Of a stretch of 60,677 nt of DNA, positions 45,827-55,731 are shown piece by piece; the stretch's first letter is position 1; every line of letters begins with the position of its first letter. Location of the stretch: contig PIVX01000009.1 of the NCBI GenBank assembly GCA_003353785.1, positions 1-60,677 on the forward strand. Direction: 5' to 3'. The stretch is from Gammaproteobacteria bacterium. Its GTDB lineage: Bacteria > Pseudomonadota > Gammaproteobacteria > PIVX01. The translations under genes and the position numbers were made by a program. The notes beneath the pieces were generated by a model. The model was not told the origin of the DNA and made no database searches. It worked only from the letters and a program-made list of their open reading frames with translations.

Positions 45827-47011
45827 TTAGAAACTATTGATTTTGACCAATGGCATTCGAGCAGCTCTTAATGCTGGCATTAGCCCACCAACTATTCCTA
45901 TTCCTAAAGATAAATAGATAGCTTTAATGAAAAGTTTAAAAGTCATCTTAAAGCTAAAAACTACTTGAGTAAAATTACCACTTAGAGTAGAAGTTGTTAA
46001 TCCATCAAATAGTAAGTAAGCACAGCTCACCCCTATAGTTGCCCCAATAGAGGTTAAAAATAGAGACTCTATAATTGTACCAAAAAACGTTGCTGTTGCG
46101 TTGAAGCCAATAACTCTAAGAGTAATAATTTCTCTTGTTCTTGACACTACAGAATTATACATAGTATTTATTGCTCCTGCTAAAGATCCTATGGACATTA
46201 ATATTGATAATGGCCAACCGAGATAGAATATCAGATCAGATGATGCGTTAGCTTGTTCTAAATAAAAGTCTTTTTCAGATTTTGTATCTAACTTCAATCT
46301 TGGATCATTTTTAGAATATTCATCAAGCTTTTTAACATCTGCTGGTTTTTTCATTTTTACTCGAATTGTTTGAAAAATCCCTGATCTTTTAAAGAAGCTT
46401 TGCACAACATTTATATCAGCCCATAGCTCTGATTCAAATACAGTTCCAGGAGAAGAAAAAATTCCAACGACCTCCCAAGTTGCATTCCCCAATTTAACTT
46501 GACTATTTAAGCCAAAACCTTTGAAATTATTTAATAATGCTTGGCCAACAACTATTTCGTTAGTCCCTGGGGTAAACATCTTACCCTTAACAATAGAGAT
46601 ATTTTCTCTAATTATTTCACCCATTTTATCTATGCCTCTTAAAGGAATGTTAGCAGGGGTGTTACTCGATTTCTTAATAGCATCTACTACAATATACGAT
46701 TCTTTAGAGATCATCGGCTTTCCTTGCCATTGTCGAATGCCTGGTCCTGATTCTATTATTCTAGCTTGCTCTAGGGTAATTACACTATTCAGTTCTGACA
46801 TAGAACCGCTACGAAGAATAACTGCTACATCTTCGGATCCTGAGCCCTCTAGAGTTTTTTCAAATCCTTTAGACATGGCTAAAAAACATAATAATACGCC
46901 AACAACCAATGCTACAGAAAATATTGTTGAGATAGATAGACCTAGACGATTTTTAATACTGCGAATATTGATATTAATAATTGCGAGTGTTTGTTGAGAT
47001 AAATGGCCCAT
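45827..47011 (-). CDS. ABC transporter permease (MacB/DevC/FtsX type), second subunit
   Basis: A 394-residue inner-membrane permease with one N-terminal transmembrane helix (about 22-44), a large periplasmic MacB-like domain (about 50-265) and three C-terminal helices with the FtsX-family core (VVSRTREIITLRVIGFNATATFF near 290-310; LRAARMPLVKI at the end). It is one of two permeases in an operon with an ATPase and an HlyD-like adaptor, the layout of MacAB or DevBCA exporters. Separate permeases with a separate ATPase suggest a heterodimer. It probably extrudes a lipid, peptide or small molecule. Confidence 0.85.
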   Translation of the reverse strand: MGHLSQQTLAIININIRSIKNRLGLSISTIFSVALVVGVLLCFLAMSKGFEKTLEGSGSEDVAVILRSGSMSELNSVITLEQARIIESGPGIRQWQGKPMISKESYIVVDAIKKSSNTPANIPLRGIDKMGEIIRENISIVKGKMFTPGTNEIVVGQALLNNFKGFGLNSQVKLGNATWEVVGIFSSPGTVFESELWADINVVQSFFKRSGIFQTIRVKMKKPADVKKLDEYSKNDPRLKLDTKSEKDFYLEQANASSDLIFYLGWPLSILMSIGSLAGAINTMYNSVVSRTREIITLRVIGFNATATFFGTIIESLFLTSIGATIGVSCAYLLFDGLTTSTLSGNFTQVVFSFKMTFKLFIKAIYLSLGIGIVGGLMPALRAARMPLVKINSF

Positions 47012-47022
47012 GCGTTGCTACC

Positions 47023-48183
47023 TTATTGGTTTTTGTGAAGAGCAGTTATAATATTTAATTTAACCGCATTATAAGCTGGGAATATTCCTGTTAGGACGCT
47101 TAACAGTATCATCCACAATATTGAGGTAAATACTACATTCATTGGCATAAGTAAACCTGGTAAAAAACCTCCAACTACTAAATTCAATGCGTTAATAATA
47201 CCATATGCACAAATAATTGCAGGGATCCCTCCAGCCACAGTTAGTAGTAACGATTCACTCATGATCATATTAAAAATTAATCTATTATTAAAACCAATAG
47301 TTTTTAATACAGCAAGTTCCTTAGTTCTTTCACCTACTGCTAGATACATAGTATTACCAACTACCATTAAAATAGTTAGAAATGCAACTGATACTACAGA
47401 TTGAATAATTAAACTTATATTGCCTATTTGTTCGATGAATGCTTTATTAAAAGCACTTTCAGTAGCAGTTCTTGTTTCATAAGCAGAATTATTAAACAAA
47501 GAATCGATTCTTTTAGCAATTACTTCATTTAAATTCGCATCTTTAGTCAATACAACGAGCCAGCCAATAAAGTCTTTACCAAAAGTTTTAGATAAATTAA
47601 AGTATTCATAATGAATAATGACTTGATTAGTGTCTGTTTGTTCCTTTTCGCCATCGTAGATAGCACGAACAGTAAAATCCCAGGTGTGTCCACCTTTTTT
47701 ATTAGAGTAGATGTTACTTGAGATAGGGACATTATCGCCAATGGACCAATGATGTTTATTAGCAATGTTTCGGCCAACTAAAACACCTTTCTTATCTTTT
47801 AGGAAAGCTCTCTTCTCTTCAGGTTTAACAATAAACTCTTTAAAAACATTAAGCCAGCTAGATGGTTCAACGGCAAAGGTAGTTAAGAAATTTTTAGGTT
47901 CTTGATAGTATCCTCCAAACCATTTAGCAAAAGTTACGTTTTTAATTCCTTCGATATTAGCGACTCTATTATAATAAGCATATGGTAAAGGCTGAGTAAA
48001 ATTAATTCTGTTAACAGTTACTAGTCTATTAGTTCCAGATAACTCTATTCCTGAATGCATAGCTTGTTCAAAACTTTTAAGTACCCCATACACTATAAAT
48101 GCAACAAAAATACATAATACTAATAAGAAAGAACGTATTTTGTGTGAAAGCAAATTTTTTTTAACTAAATAAAATATAGTCAC
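47023..48183 (-). CDS. ABC transporter permease (MacB/DevC/FtsX type), first subunit
   Basis: A 386-residue permease of the same fold as its neighbour: helix at about 17-37, periplasmic domain, then three helices with AVGERTKELAVLKTIGFNNRL near 286-306 and PAYNAVKLNIITAL at the C-terminus. It starts at GTG 48183, whose first base is shared with the TAG stop of the ATPase gene (TAGTG), so translation is coupled. Twelve bases separate it from the second permease. Confidence 0.85.
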   Translation of the reverse strand: MTIFYLVKKNLLSHKIRSFLLVLCIFVAFIVYGVLKSFEQAMHSGIELSGTNRLVTVNRINFTQPLPYAYYNRVANIEGIKNVTFAKWFGGYYQEPKNFLTTFAVEPSSWLNVFKEFIVKPEEKRAFLKDKKGVLVGRNIANKHHWSIGDNVPISSNIYSNKKGGHTWDFTVRAIYDGEKEQTDTNQVIIHYEYFNLSKTFGKDFIGWLVVLTKDANLNEVIAKRIDSLFNNSAYETRTATESAFNKAFIEQIGNISLIIQSVVSVAFLTILMVVGNTMYLAVGERTKELAVLKTIGFNNRLIFNMIMSESLLLTVAGGIPAIICAYGIINALNLVVGGFLPGLLMPMNVVFTSILWMILLSVLTGIFPAYNAVKLNIITALHKNQ

Positions 48184-48875
48184 TAGGATAATTCCTTTTG
48201 ATTAAACTCTCCCTTGTCAAGATGTAAAGTTAGCTTAGAATATCTAGCAGCTTCAGGATCATGAGTTACCATAATAATAGTTTTGTTCAATTCTTCGTTA
48301 AGAAGTTTTAATACTCCTAATATTTCATTCGCTGTTTCTCTATCTAGATCGCCTGTTGGCTCATCACATAAAAGAATATCTGGATTGCTTACGATTGCTC
48401 GTGCTATAGCAACTCTTTGCATTTGTCCTCCAGATAGCTCTCTTGGATAGTGACTTTCTCTATCACTTAGATTAACAATTTCTAAGGCGGTTTTGATTTT
48501 CTTAATTTTATCTTCTTTAGAAAGATCTGTAAGTAACAGTGGTAATTCTACATTATTGTATGCAGTTAGCATGGGCATTAAATTATAGAATTGAAAAATA
48601 AACCCTACATGCATTGCTCTAAACTGGGTTAGTTCATTTTCTGACAAGTTGTCAATTCTATCCTCCTTAAAATAAATTTCACCAGATGTAGGTTTGTCAA
48701 TTCCTCCTAGCATGTTAAGCATAGTTGTTTTACCAGAACCAGATGGTCCCATGATAGCAATAAAATTTCCTGTTTGAATATGCATATTCAAGTCGTGAAA
48801 AATATTTAACGCTTGCTTACCCTTTATATGAGTTTTTTTTAAATTTTTGATCGTAATTAAATTTTCAGTTGTCAT
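48183..48875 (-). CDS. ABC transporter ATPase (MacB/LolD type)
   Basis: A 230-residue ATP-binding protein. Walker A is GPSGSGKTT near 43-51, the Q-loop lies in GFIFQFYNLMPMLTA, the signature is LSGGQMQRVAIARA near 143-156, Walker B is ILLCDEPTGDLD near 165-176 and the switch histidine is in MVTHDPEAAR. It belongs to the LolD/MacB-type group that powers FtsX-family permeases by a mechanical stroke. It is the second gene of the four-gene exporter operon. Confidence 0.92.
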   Translation of the reverse strand: MTTENLITIKNLKKTHIKGKQALNIFHDLNMHIQTGNFIAIMGPSGSGKTTMLNMLGGIDKPTSGEIYFKEDRIDNLSENELTQFRAMHVGFIFQFYNLMPMLTAYNNVELPLLLTDLSKEDKIKKIKTALEIVNLSDRESHYPRELSGGQMQRVAIARAIVSNPDILLCDEPTGDLDRETANEILGVLKLLNEELNKTIIMVTHDPEAARYSKLTLHLDKGEFNQKELS

Positions 48876-48889
48876 CTAGTTTGCCTTTA

Positions 48890-49948
48890 TTATTCTTTAT
48901 ACTCTTTAGCTAAGAAGTCTACTTTAACAGCCATATTTGGGAAAATAATATCTTCTTTTTCAAGAAACCCTATTCTAACTTTAATAGTAGCTTTATCTTT
49001 ATTAGCGCTAGGTATTATAGCAATTACTTTGCCTTTAAACATTTTTTCTGAGTATGCCTCTAATTTTATGTTGACTCTTTGCCCAGCAAATACTTTATTT
49101 ATATTAGATTCATTAACATCAACTTCAACCTCTAAGGAGGTCATATCAACAACAGTAGCGATCCCTGTTCTGGTAAACCCTCCACTCCCTGAGCCTGGAG
49201 ATATAATTTCTCCGGGGTAAGCATCTTTGCTGGTTATAACTCCGTTAAATGGAGATAGCAATGAATGTTGTTCTACTATTTTATTTTGTCTTTCTATTTC
49301 TATTTCTGCCAGTTTAACATCATTTTTAGCTTTAGCAATATCTGCTATCAATCCTTCTGCATCGGTTTGGCTTTTAATATAGATCTCTTTGCTAACAGCT
49401 CCTGACTTAAATAATTCACTTTTAGAATCTGCAGTGAATTTAGCTTTTCTATATTTTGCTTGTAGTGAGTCTACTAAAGATTTCATTGATGCTAATTTAG
49501 CCACTGCAGCATTCTTTGCCGTAATTGCTAATGTATCATCTAATTTAGCTATCAATTCACCCTTACTAACTTTTTGTCCTTCTTCTACATAGATCTCTGA
49601 TATTTTCCCGGTAATTTCAGCAGAAATAGTCGATATCCTTCTCGGAACTACATAACCAGAAGCTGATAAAATATTTGTTGATAAGGAGGTTAGCTTGGTA
49701 TTGGCAATTTCCATGGGGATAACAGCATCACTTTGCTTAAGCGTAGTATCTGCTTTATGCTTATTTGTTGGATTAGAAGTTAGAAAGATAATACATAATA
49801 ATATTATGAATATAATACTAGCGATTATTAGTTTATTTTTTGCTAGAATTTTTTTATTAAATTTAGCATTAGATTTCTTGAAAGAATTATTTTTATTATT
49901 TGCAAGCTCTCTAATTAAATCAAGTTTTTTATTACTCACAATATTCAC
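48890..49948 (-). CDS. HlyD/MacA-like periplasmic adaptor
   Basis: A 352-residue membrane-fusion protein and the first gene of the exporter operon. A cytoplasmic N-terminus with one helix (about 34-53) is followed by a barrel-sandwich segment (SAEITGKISEIYVEEGQKVS), a coiled-coil hairpin (about 145-220), the second half-barrel (HSLLSPFNGVITSKDAYPGE) and a beta-barrel domain (VEVDVNESNINKVFAGQRVN). It should link the inner-membrane ABC pump to an outer-membrane channel such as TolC, whose gene is not in this window. Confidence 0.88.
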   Translation of the reverse strand: MNIVSNKKLDLIRELANNKNNSFKKSNAKFNKKILAKNKLIIASIIFIILLCIIFLTSNPTNKHKADTTLKQSDAVIPMEIANTKLTSLSTNILSASGYVVPRRISTISAEITGKISEIYVEEGQKVSKGELIAKLDDTLAITAKNAAVAKLASMKSLVDSLQAKYRKAKFTADSKSELFKSGAVSKEIYIKSQTDAEGLIADIAKAKNDVKLAEIEIERQNKIVEQHSLLSPFNGVITSKDAYPGEIISPGSGSGGFTRTGIATVVDMTSLEVEVDVNESNINKVFAGQRVNIKLEAYSEKMFKGKVIAIIPSANKDKATIKVRIGFLEKEDIIFPNMAVKVDFLAKEYKE

Positions 49949-50040
49949 ATTTTGTTCAGAATTTAGTATGTAATAATACTGATTTAATAGTTTATAGTAA
50001 AGGAATACTTCTAAAGGTATTTGACTTATTAGTTTTGTTA

Positions 50041-50574
50041 TCAGCTATCTTCTAATTTTTCAATAAAAGCATTAGCTTTTTCGATATTCAAAGATAATCT
50101 CGTTTTTTCAGTTCCAGAATAATAAAAAAAACATCCTAAATATTGCATTTGCATATATTTTGCAATATTAATAAAATTTCTTTCAAATCCATCAGCTCCT
50201 TCTGGATCTACAGCATATGAAGTTATTACAGCAAGGTTTTTAGCTTGCATTTTTCTTCCTAGCTTTTGCTGAGATGATAACAGATCGCTCCAGCGATCTA
50301 CAAAAATTTTCATTTTTGCACTCATGGTATACCAATATATTGGGGTTGCTAATATTATATTTTGGTATGGCATAATTTTTTTGATAATTTCGATAAAATC
50401 ATCCTTTTGATTATAAGCATAATTGAATTCTTGAATATCATGATCAGCTAAATCGATAATAGGTATTGCTTGTTTTGCGGTAGTTAAGTTAATTGCATCA
50501 TGAGTTCTACCATTTGATCTAGAGCTACCGAAGACAATTACATTTTTAGCAGATATGCTCTTTGAATCATTCAT
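50041..50574 (-). CDS. NAD(P)H-dependent FMN reductase-like flavodoxin-fold protein
   Basis: A 177-residue flavoprotein of the NADPH-dependent FMN reductase family. FMN-phosphate binding is in VFGSSRSNGRTHDAI near 13-27; NIILATPIYWYTMSAKMKIFVDRW near 72-95 is the conserved second FMN loop. Roles in the family range from quinone reduction to iron reduction. It is on its own, with 92 bases to the exporter operon and 151 to the orphan gene upstream. Confidence 0.82.
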   Translation of the reverse strand: MNDSKSISAKNVIVFGSSRSNGRTHDAINLTTAKQAIPIIDLADHDIQEFNYAYNQKDDFIEIIKKIMPYQNIILATPIYWYTMSAKMKIFVDRWSDLLSSQQKLGRKMQAKNLAVITSYAVDPEGADGFERNFINIAKYMQMQYLGCFFYYSGTEKTRLSLNIEKANAFIEKLEDS

Positions 50575-50725
50575 ATGAGTTATATTTTTACATTTACTAG
50601 CGTAAAATTAATACTATCATAAAAAAAATTAATAATTAAGTCTAAAAAATATTCTTTTCTGAAAAGTTACTAAACTATAATATTTATTAGAGTCGAAGAG
50701 TTAGCAAATTTACAACTATATGCGA

Positions 50726-51991
50726 CTAATTATTATCATATCCCATCATTTCATTCATGTCATTTTCATCTACAGGACTCACCTGATTGATAATATTATT
50801 TAGGACAGTTGCAGTGATACTTGGTCCATGATCTGATATAAGCCTATCTGCCATTTCTTTATTTAAAAGATGTGGACTCATATGGCTATCGGAAATTTTC
50901 TGGAAACATTCCGATAGCTCATTATATGATTTGGCACCTTCTTCAGTTTCAGGATCTAGCATTTCCAGCGCCATAATTTCATTCATGTAGTCATCTCGTG
51001 CTTTTGCTAATTCTTCTTTAGCTGAGCAAGACTTATTTTTATAAACAATAAAGGCAATAGTAGCTATTGCACCAACAGCTAATAATGCTATTCCTCCGGT
51101 TAATATTCCAAAAGCGAGAGTGGCACCTACAGCTGTAAGGAATATTCCAGCCCCAAGAAGAAGCCCAACTATTCCTATTCTTTTTAGCATTTTAGCACGA
51201 CTATAATAAATATCTTTTTTTAGTTCAGCTTTACTAATGACCTCAGAGACCTTATGCATGTTATCAATATGGCCTTTAAGATTGTCAATATGGTCTTCTT
51301 GAACTGTGTTATATGGAAAAAACGTATTCCATTCATCAAGAGAGCTACTGCATTCCGTAGCTTTTTCTAACAAGAGGGTTCTAGTGAAATTATTGGCATG
51401 TCTATTGGTTATACTAGGGAAATAACTCCTATCTACTAGGCCTCTATGTGGATTTAATAATGCTCCAACAATATACATTCTAAAAAGGTCAATTTTGCTT
51501 TTTAGTTCTTTTGGTAAACTACTCATTAAATAAGTATTTTGTATTTGAGGATTAGTTATACTGCTAATCGTAAGCATCATAATAAATTTATGAAAGCTCT
51601 CTTTTTTTTCTTCGACTTCGGATTTTGCTTGATCTGTTTGTTCTGTTAGATTTTGATTGAATTCGAATTCATCAGAGTCTACAACTTTTGTAGCATGTTT
51701 TTTAACTTCATCTAGTAAAAGTTGATGTTTTTGGTCTCCGTAGGCTTCTGCCCATTCGTCAGTCTTTTTTAGTTGTTGTTCTAGTTGAACTAATTTTTGC
51801 TTGAATGGTGTTTTATTTTGAGTGTCTTCAATTATAGCTTTGAGCTTCCCTGCTAGGAGAGCATCTTCTAATAGTGTATCTATCTTTTTATTTTTGGATA
51901 TTTGTTTATAGAGCCCATCATGGATCCTACCTACCTTTATTTGCAGTTGGTCAAAAATTTTTTGCCCGCTGCCATATGGTTTGTTTGCCAT
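50726..51991 (-). CDS. Orphan coiled-coil protein with a paired transmembrane hairpin (effector candidate)
   Basis: A 421-residue protein without a recognised family. I start it at ATG 51991 (MANKPYGSGQ) because a longer frame to 52054 adds a hydrophobic leader with no support. Residues 1-150 are charged and helical; at about 268-315 two adjacent Gly/Ala-rich hydrophobic segments (GIVGLLLGAGIFLTAVGATL, then ILTGGIALLAVGAIATIAFI) form a hairpin; the tail is acidic (ENDMNEMMGYDNN). Internal hydrophobic hairpins within long soluble proteins are common among Legionella Dot/Icm and Inc-type effectors, so a host-membrane role is inferred, not shown. Confidence 0.6.
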   Translation of the reverse strand: MANKPYGSGQKIFDQLQIKVGRIHDGLYKQISKNKKIDTLLEDALLAGKLKAIIEDTQNKTPFKQKLVQLEQQLKKTDEWAEAYGDQKHQLLLDEVKKHATKVVDSDEFEFNQNLTEQTDQAKSEVEEKKESFHKFIMMLTISSITNPQIQNTYLMSSLPKELKSKIDLFRMYIVGALLNPHRGLVDRSYFPSITNRHANNFTRTLLLEKATECSSSLDEWNTFFPYNTVQEDHIDNLKGHIDNMHKVSEVISKAELKKDIYYSRAKMLKRIGIVGLLLGAGIFLTAVGATLAFGILTGGIALLAVGAIATIAFIVYKNKSCSAKEELAKARDDYMNEIMALEMLDPETEEGAKSYNELSECFQKISDSHMSPHLLNKEMADRLISDHGPSITATVLNNIINQVSPVDENDMNEMMGYDNN

Positions 51992-52129
51992 ATAAAATAT
52001 CTCTAAAATGTTTATTCTATTAATAAAGTTTATTATAAAAGCTAGTAAAGTCAATTTTGCTAAAATTATATACTTAGATATAAATTTTAGTTATTTATCA
52101 TTTGGTTAATAGATAGTCATAATACTACT

Positions 52130-53566
52130 TTACTTTGGATGTAACATTTTTAATGTACTAGTTTGATTTAAAGAAGATTTTAGCTCTCTAGATGTTATTA
52201 AAATGGGAATATTTTTTTTTAGTAAGTTACGTTTGACCAGTTCATCTATTACTACTTGTTCTATGGATATATGTTGCTGAATTGTATAGTTAAACATTAT
52301 TGGATATACGTTTTTATAAAGACTCATGATCCTAACTTTAGCTATATCTGGTGATACAGCATAAATAGGGATATTAGAGTTAATTCTAGACATCAGCAGT
52401 GGTGTTGTCCCAGTTTCAGTAAGGCAAATAACTGCTTGAATATCTTGGTGGTTAGCTATGTACATACTGGCCATAGCTATGGCTTCATCTATTTTAGTAA
52501 AGCGATTTTTAATTCTATGTTGTGAAGTAGAGGTTATGGGATCTTCTTCTGAGCTAAGACATATCTTATGAGCTGATTTGATCACTAGATCTGGGTGGTT
52601 ACCAGAGGCGGTCTCAGCAGTAAACATAATTGCATCTGTGCAGTCTAATATAGCATTAGCAATATCTGATACCTCGGCTCTTGTGGGTATTGGATTAGTT
52701 ATCATTGATTCCATCATTTGAGTTGCAGTTATTACTGGCTTATTAAGAGCACGCGTTTTTGATATAATAAGTTTTTGTAAAAGTGGAACTTTATCGATCC
52801 CAAGTTCTAAACCTAAATCTCCTCTTGCTACCATTACACCATCGGACGATTCTATTATTTGTGTTAAGTTCTCAATAGATTCCTTCCTCTCAATTTTTGC
52901 AATAACATAAGTATTGCTATTTGACTCTTTGATCATTTGTTTTATATTAATGATATCATGCTGATCTTTCACAAACGATAGAGCAATAAAATCAACTTGA
53001 TGTTTTAAAGCAAAAGCTAGATCTTCTTTGTCTTTATCAGTGAAATTTATTCCTAATAATCCTCCTCCTTTTTTATTGACGCCTTTGTAGCTTTTTAACT
53101 GACCATTATTTCTTATTTTACAAATAACTTTATCTTGATCAAACTCCATGATCTGCATTTTGATCAGCCCATCATCTAATAATAATATATCATCAATATT
53201 TAATTCTGATGCTAACTGAGGATAATTTATCCCAATTATTTTATCATTACCTGGAATAGTTAAACTTGGATCAATAGTTATTAGCTGATTTTCCTTAATT
53301 TGAATTTGGGAATTAATAATCTCCCCAATACGAATTTTTGAACCTTGCAGATCAGCAATTATTCCAATTTGATGATTATTTTTAGACCATTGTTTGACCC
53401 GAGTAATATTATTTTCGTGATATTTGTGATCGCTGTGAGATAAATTTAGTCTAACTATATCAACTCCGGCATCTAATAATTTAAAGAGTTTATCGGTTTT
53501 ATCAGTAGCAGGGCCTAAAGTTGCAATAATTTTTGTTCTACGTCGCTGATTGCGCTGATGTAGCAA
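52130..53566 (-). CDS. pyk: Pyruvate kinase
   Basis: Final glycolytic enzyme (phosphoenolpyruvate + ADP to pyruvate + ATP). A 478-residue homologue with RRTKIIATLGPATD near 9-22, VDIVRLNLSHSDH near 35, the active-site signature VIAKIERKE near 221-229, VMVARGDLGLELG near 240-252 and ITATQMMESM near 276. Its start overlaps the 3' end of pgk by 29 bases, implying coupling. It is last in tkt-gap-pgk-pyk; an aldolase gene, which often follows in Legionella and Coxiella, is absent. Confidence 0.96.
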   Translation of the reverse strand: MLHQRNQRRRTKIIATLGPATDKTDKLFKLLDAGVDIVRLNLSHSDHKYHENNITRVKQWSKNNHQIGIIADLQGSKIRIGEIINSQIQIKENQLITIDPSLTIPGNDKIIGINYPQLASELNIDDILLLDDGLIKMQIMEFDQDKVICKIRNNGQLKSYKGVNKKGGGLLGINFTDKDKEDLAFALKHQVDFIALSFVKDQHDIINIKQMIKESNSNTYVIAKIERKESIENLTQIIESSDGVMVARGDLGLELGIDKVPLLQKLIISKTRALNKPVITATQMMESMITNPIPTRAEVSDIANAILDCTDAIMFTAETASGNHPDLVIKSAHKICLSSEEDPITSTSQHRIKNRFTKIDEAIAMASMYIANHQDIQAVICLTETGTTPLLMSRINSNIPIYAVSPDIAKVRIMSLYKNVYPIMFNYTIQQHISIEQVVIDELVKRNLLKKNIPILITSRELKSSLNQTSTLKMLHPK

Positions 53567-54710
53567 GATAAGTTACTCCTGGTAATTCCTTATTTTGTAG
53601 TAGGGCTAAAAATGCGCCTCCTCCAGTACTTATATAGGATATTTTTTGAGTAACAGCAAATTTATTTATAGCTGATATGGTATCTCCACCTCCTGCAATT
53701 GAGTAACCATTAGAGTTTGCTATTGCAAGTGCGATTTCTTTAGTGCCATTTTCAAATGTTTCCATTTCAAATATACCAACCGGTCCGTTCCATATAATAG
53801 TTCCAGCATTTTGAATGGCTTCATTATAACTTTTGATAGTATTAGTACCAATATCACCAATGATATCATCGGGTTGCATTTCAGTTAGAGCAATAGTTCT
53901 AACATCATGGTTTTCATTCAGATTTTTTGATACAACTGCATCTATTGGTAGAAGTATCTTTTCTTTATTTGTTTCTAGTAGAGTTTTTGCGGAAGTAACT
54001 GTATCTGATTCATATAAAGATTTTCCTATTTCCATTTCCATTGCTTTTAAACATGTATTAGCCATTCCTCCACCAATAATAAGTTTATCAACGGATTTTA
54101 TAAGCTTGGTTAGTAATGGTAATTTTGAAGATATTTTAGCACCTCCTATTATCGCTAATATAGGCCTTTTAGGTGTGGAGATAAATTTTTTTATAGAATT
54201 TATTTCCTTTTTGAGTAATGGCCCGGCTATAGCAATAGGAACAAATTTGGCAATTCCATTAGTAGATGCATGAGCTCTGTGAGAGCACCCAAAAGCATCC
54301 ATTATAAAAATATCGCAAGCAGCTGCCATTTTTTTAGCGAGAGCTTCATCATTATTAGTTTCACCTTTAAGGAATCTAATATTTTCGAATATAGAAATGT
54401 ATTCACTAGATAATGGTGTGTTAAAATCATTTGGAATAAGTTTTACTGGCAAATTGAGTAATTTGCTAAGAGCGTCACATATATTACCTAAAGAAAAATT
54501 ATTATCAAAAGAATAATTCTTAGGTCTGCCAAGATGAGATATTATGCCAATTTTAGCTTTTTTAGCAATTAAATATTCTATAGTAGGTAAGGCTGCTTTT
54601 ATTCTAGTTAAATCAGTAATTTTACCATTTACAATAGGAACATTAAAATCTTCTCGAAGTAAGATCCTTTTATTAGTCAGCTCGTATTGTTCAATGCTAA
54701 TGAAACTCAT
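53538..54710 (-). CDS. pgk: Phosphoglycerate kinase
   Basis: Transfers phosphate from 1,3-bisphosphoglycerate to ADP. The product from ATG 54710 is 390 residues, the normal size. The signature RILLREDFNVPIVNGKI lies near 13-29; ISHLGRPK, DAFGCSHRAHAST, GGAKISSKLPLL and GGGDTISAI mark substrate and nucleotide sites. A longer frame to 54743 would overlap gap and is rejected. It lies seven bases after gap. Confidence 0.96.
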   Translation of the reverse strand: MSFISIEQYELTNKRILLREDFNVPIVNGKITDLTRIKAALPTIEYLIAKKAKIGIISHLGRPKNYSFDNNFSLGNICDALSKLLNLPVKLIPNDFNTPLSSEYISIFENIRFLKGETNNDEALAKKMAAACDIFIMDAFGCSHRAHASTNGIAKFVPIAIAGPLLKKEINSIKKFISTPKRPILAIIGGAKISSKLPLLTKLIKSVDKLIIGGGMANTCLKAMEMEIGKSLYESDTVTSAKTLLETNKEKILLPIDAVVSKNLNENHDVRTIALTEMQPDDIIGDIGTNTIKSYNEAIQNAGTIIWNGPVGIFEMETFENGTKEIALAIANSNGYSIAGGGDTISAINKFAVTQKISYISTGGGAFLALLQNKELPGVTYLATSAQSAT

Positions 54711-54717
54711 TTCATGT

Positions 54718-55716
54718 TTATTTAAACATTTGTAATGCAACATCTAGCATTCTATTTGAAAATGCCCACTCATTATCATACCATGCTAAAATTTTCACAA
54801 TATTACCTGAAACTTTTGTTTGGGTTGTATCGAATATTGAAGAGTAAGTTGTATGGTTAAAATCAATGGATACTAGTGGTAAATCATTTATGCCAATAAT
54901 ACCGTGATAACTATTTTCTGATGCTGAACGTATTAGATCATTAATCTCTTTAACAGATGTTTCTTTTGCACTTTGAAATGTTAGATCCACTAATGATACG
55001 TTAGTCGTAGGTACTCTAACAGCTAATCCATCTAATTTCCCTTTTAGCTTAGGTAATACTAGCCCTATAGATGCAGCAGCTCCAGTTTTTGTTGGGATCA
55101 TAGACTGTGTTGCTGCTCTTGCTCTTCTTAGATCAGAATGTCTAGCATCTAGTAAAATTTGGTCATTAGTCATAGCATGAATGGTTGTCATTAACCCTGA
55201 TACTATGCCAAATTCTTCATCTAATATTTTAGCAATAGGTGCTAAACAATTAGTAGTACATGATGCATTTGAAATGATTGTGTCACTAGCTAAAATATCT
55301 TGATGATTTACTCCATAGACTATGGTTTTATCAACGTTTTTTGCTGGAGCTGAAATTAATACTTTCTTAGCTCCTGAATCAATGTGAGCGTGAGCTTTTT
55401 TAGCATCATTAAATTTACCTGAACATTCTAATACTATGTCTATTTTTTCTGTGTCCCAAGGTAGTTTAGTAGGATCCCTTTCTTGATGGGCGTAGATTTG
55501 ATCTTCGTTAATTTTTATATATTTATCGTCGTTAGACACTTCGGCATTAAAAATACCATGAGTGGAGTCATACTTTGTTAAGTGGGTACTAGTTTCAATA
55601 CAAGTGATATTATTTATACCAACCACGTGGATTTTATCTCGATATCCATTTTCGTAAACTGCGCGTAGTACACATCTTCCTATTCTTCCATAACCATTTA
55701 TTGCTATGTGGATCAT
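54718..55716 (-). CDS. gap: Glyceraldehyde-3-phosphate dehydrogenase
   Basis: A 332-residue NAD-dependent glycolytic enzyme. The N-terminal AINGYGRIGRCVLRA binds NAD and the catalytic cysteine is in SNASCTTNCLAP near 149-160, followed by TTIHAMTNDQ with the catalytic histidine. ARAATQSMIPTKTGAA and WYDNEWAFSNRMLD are intact. The residue after the second strand and the erythrose-4-phosphate dehydrogenase (Epd) subfamily look similar, but the operon context favours Gap. It lies 15 bases after tkt. Confidence 0.94.
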   Translation of the reverse strand: MIHIAINGYGRIGRCVLRAVYENGYRDKIHVVGINNITCIETSTHLTKYDSTHGIFNAEVSNDDKYIKINEDQIYAHQERDPTKLPWDTEKIDIVLECSGKFNDAKKAHAHIDSGAKKVLISAPAKNVDKTIVYGVNHQDILASDTIISNASCTTNCLAPIAKILDEEFGIVSGLMTTIHAMTNDQILLDARHSDLRRARAATQSMIPTKTGAAASIGLVLPKLKGKLDGLAVRVPTTNVSLVDLTFQSAKETSVKEINDLIRSASENSYHGIIGINDLPLVSIDFNHTTYSSIFDTTQTKVSGNIVKILAWYDNEWAFSNRMLDVALQMFK

Positions 55717-55731
55717 GTTAACTCCTATAAT

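Noticed and set aside
45827..48875. LolCDE lipoprotein exporter
   Set aside because: The operon includes an HlyD-like adaptor, which LolCDE lacks; MacAB/DevBCA-type fits better.
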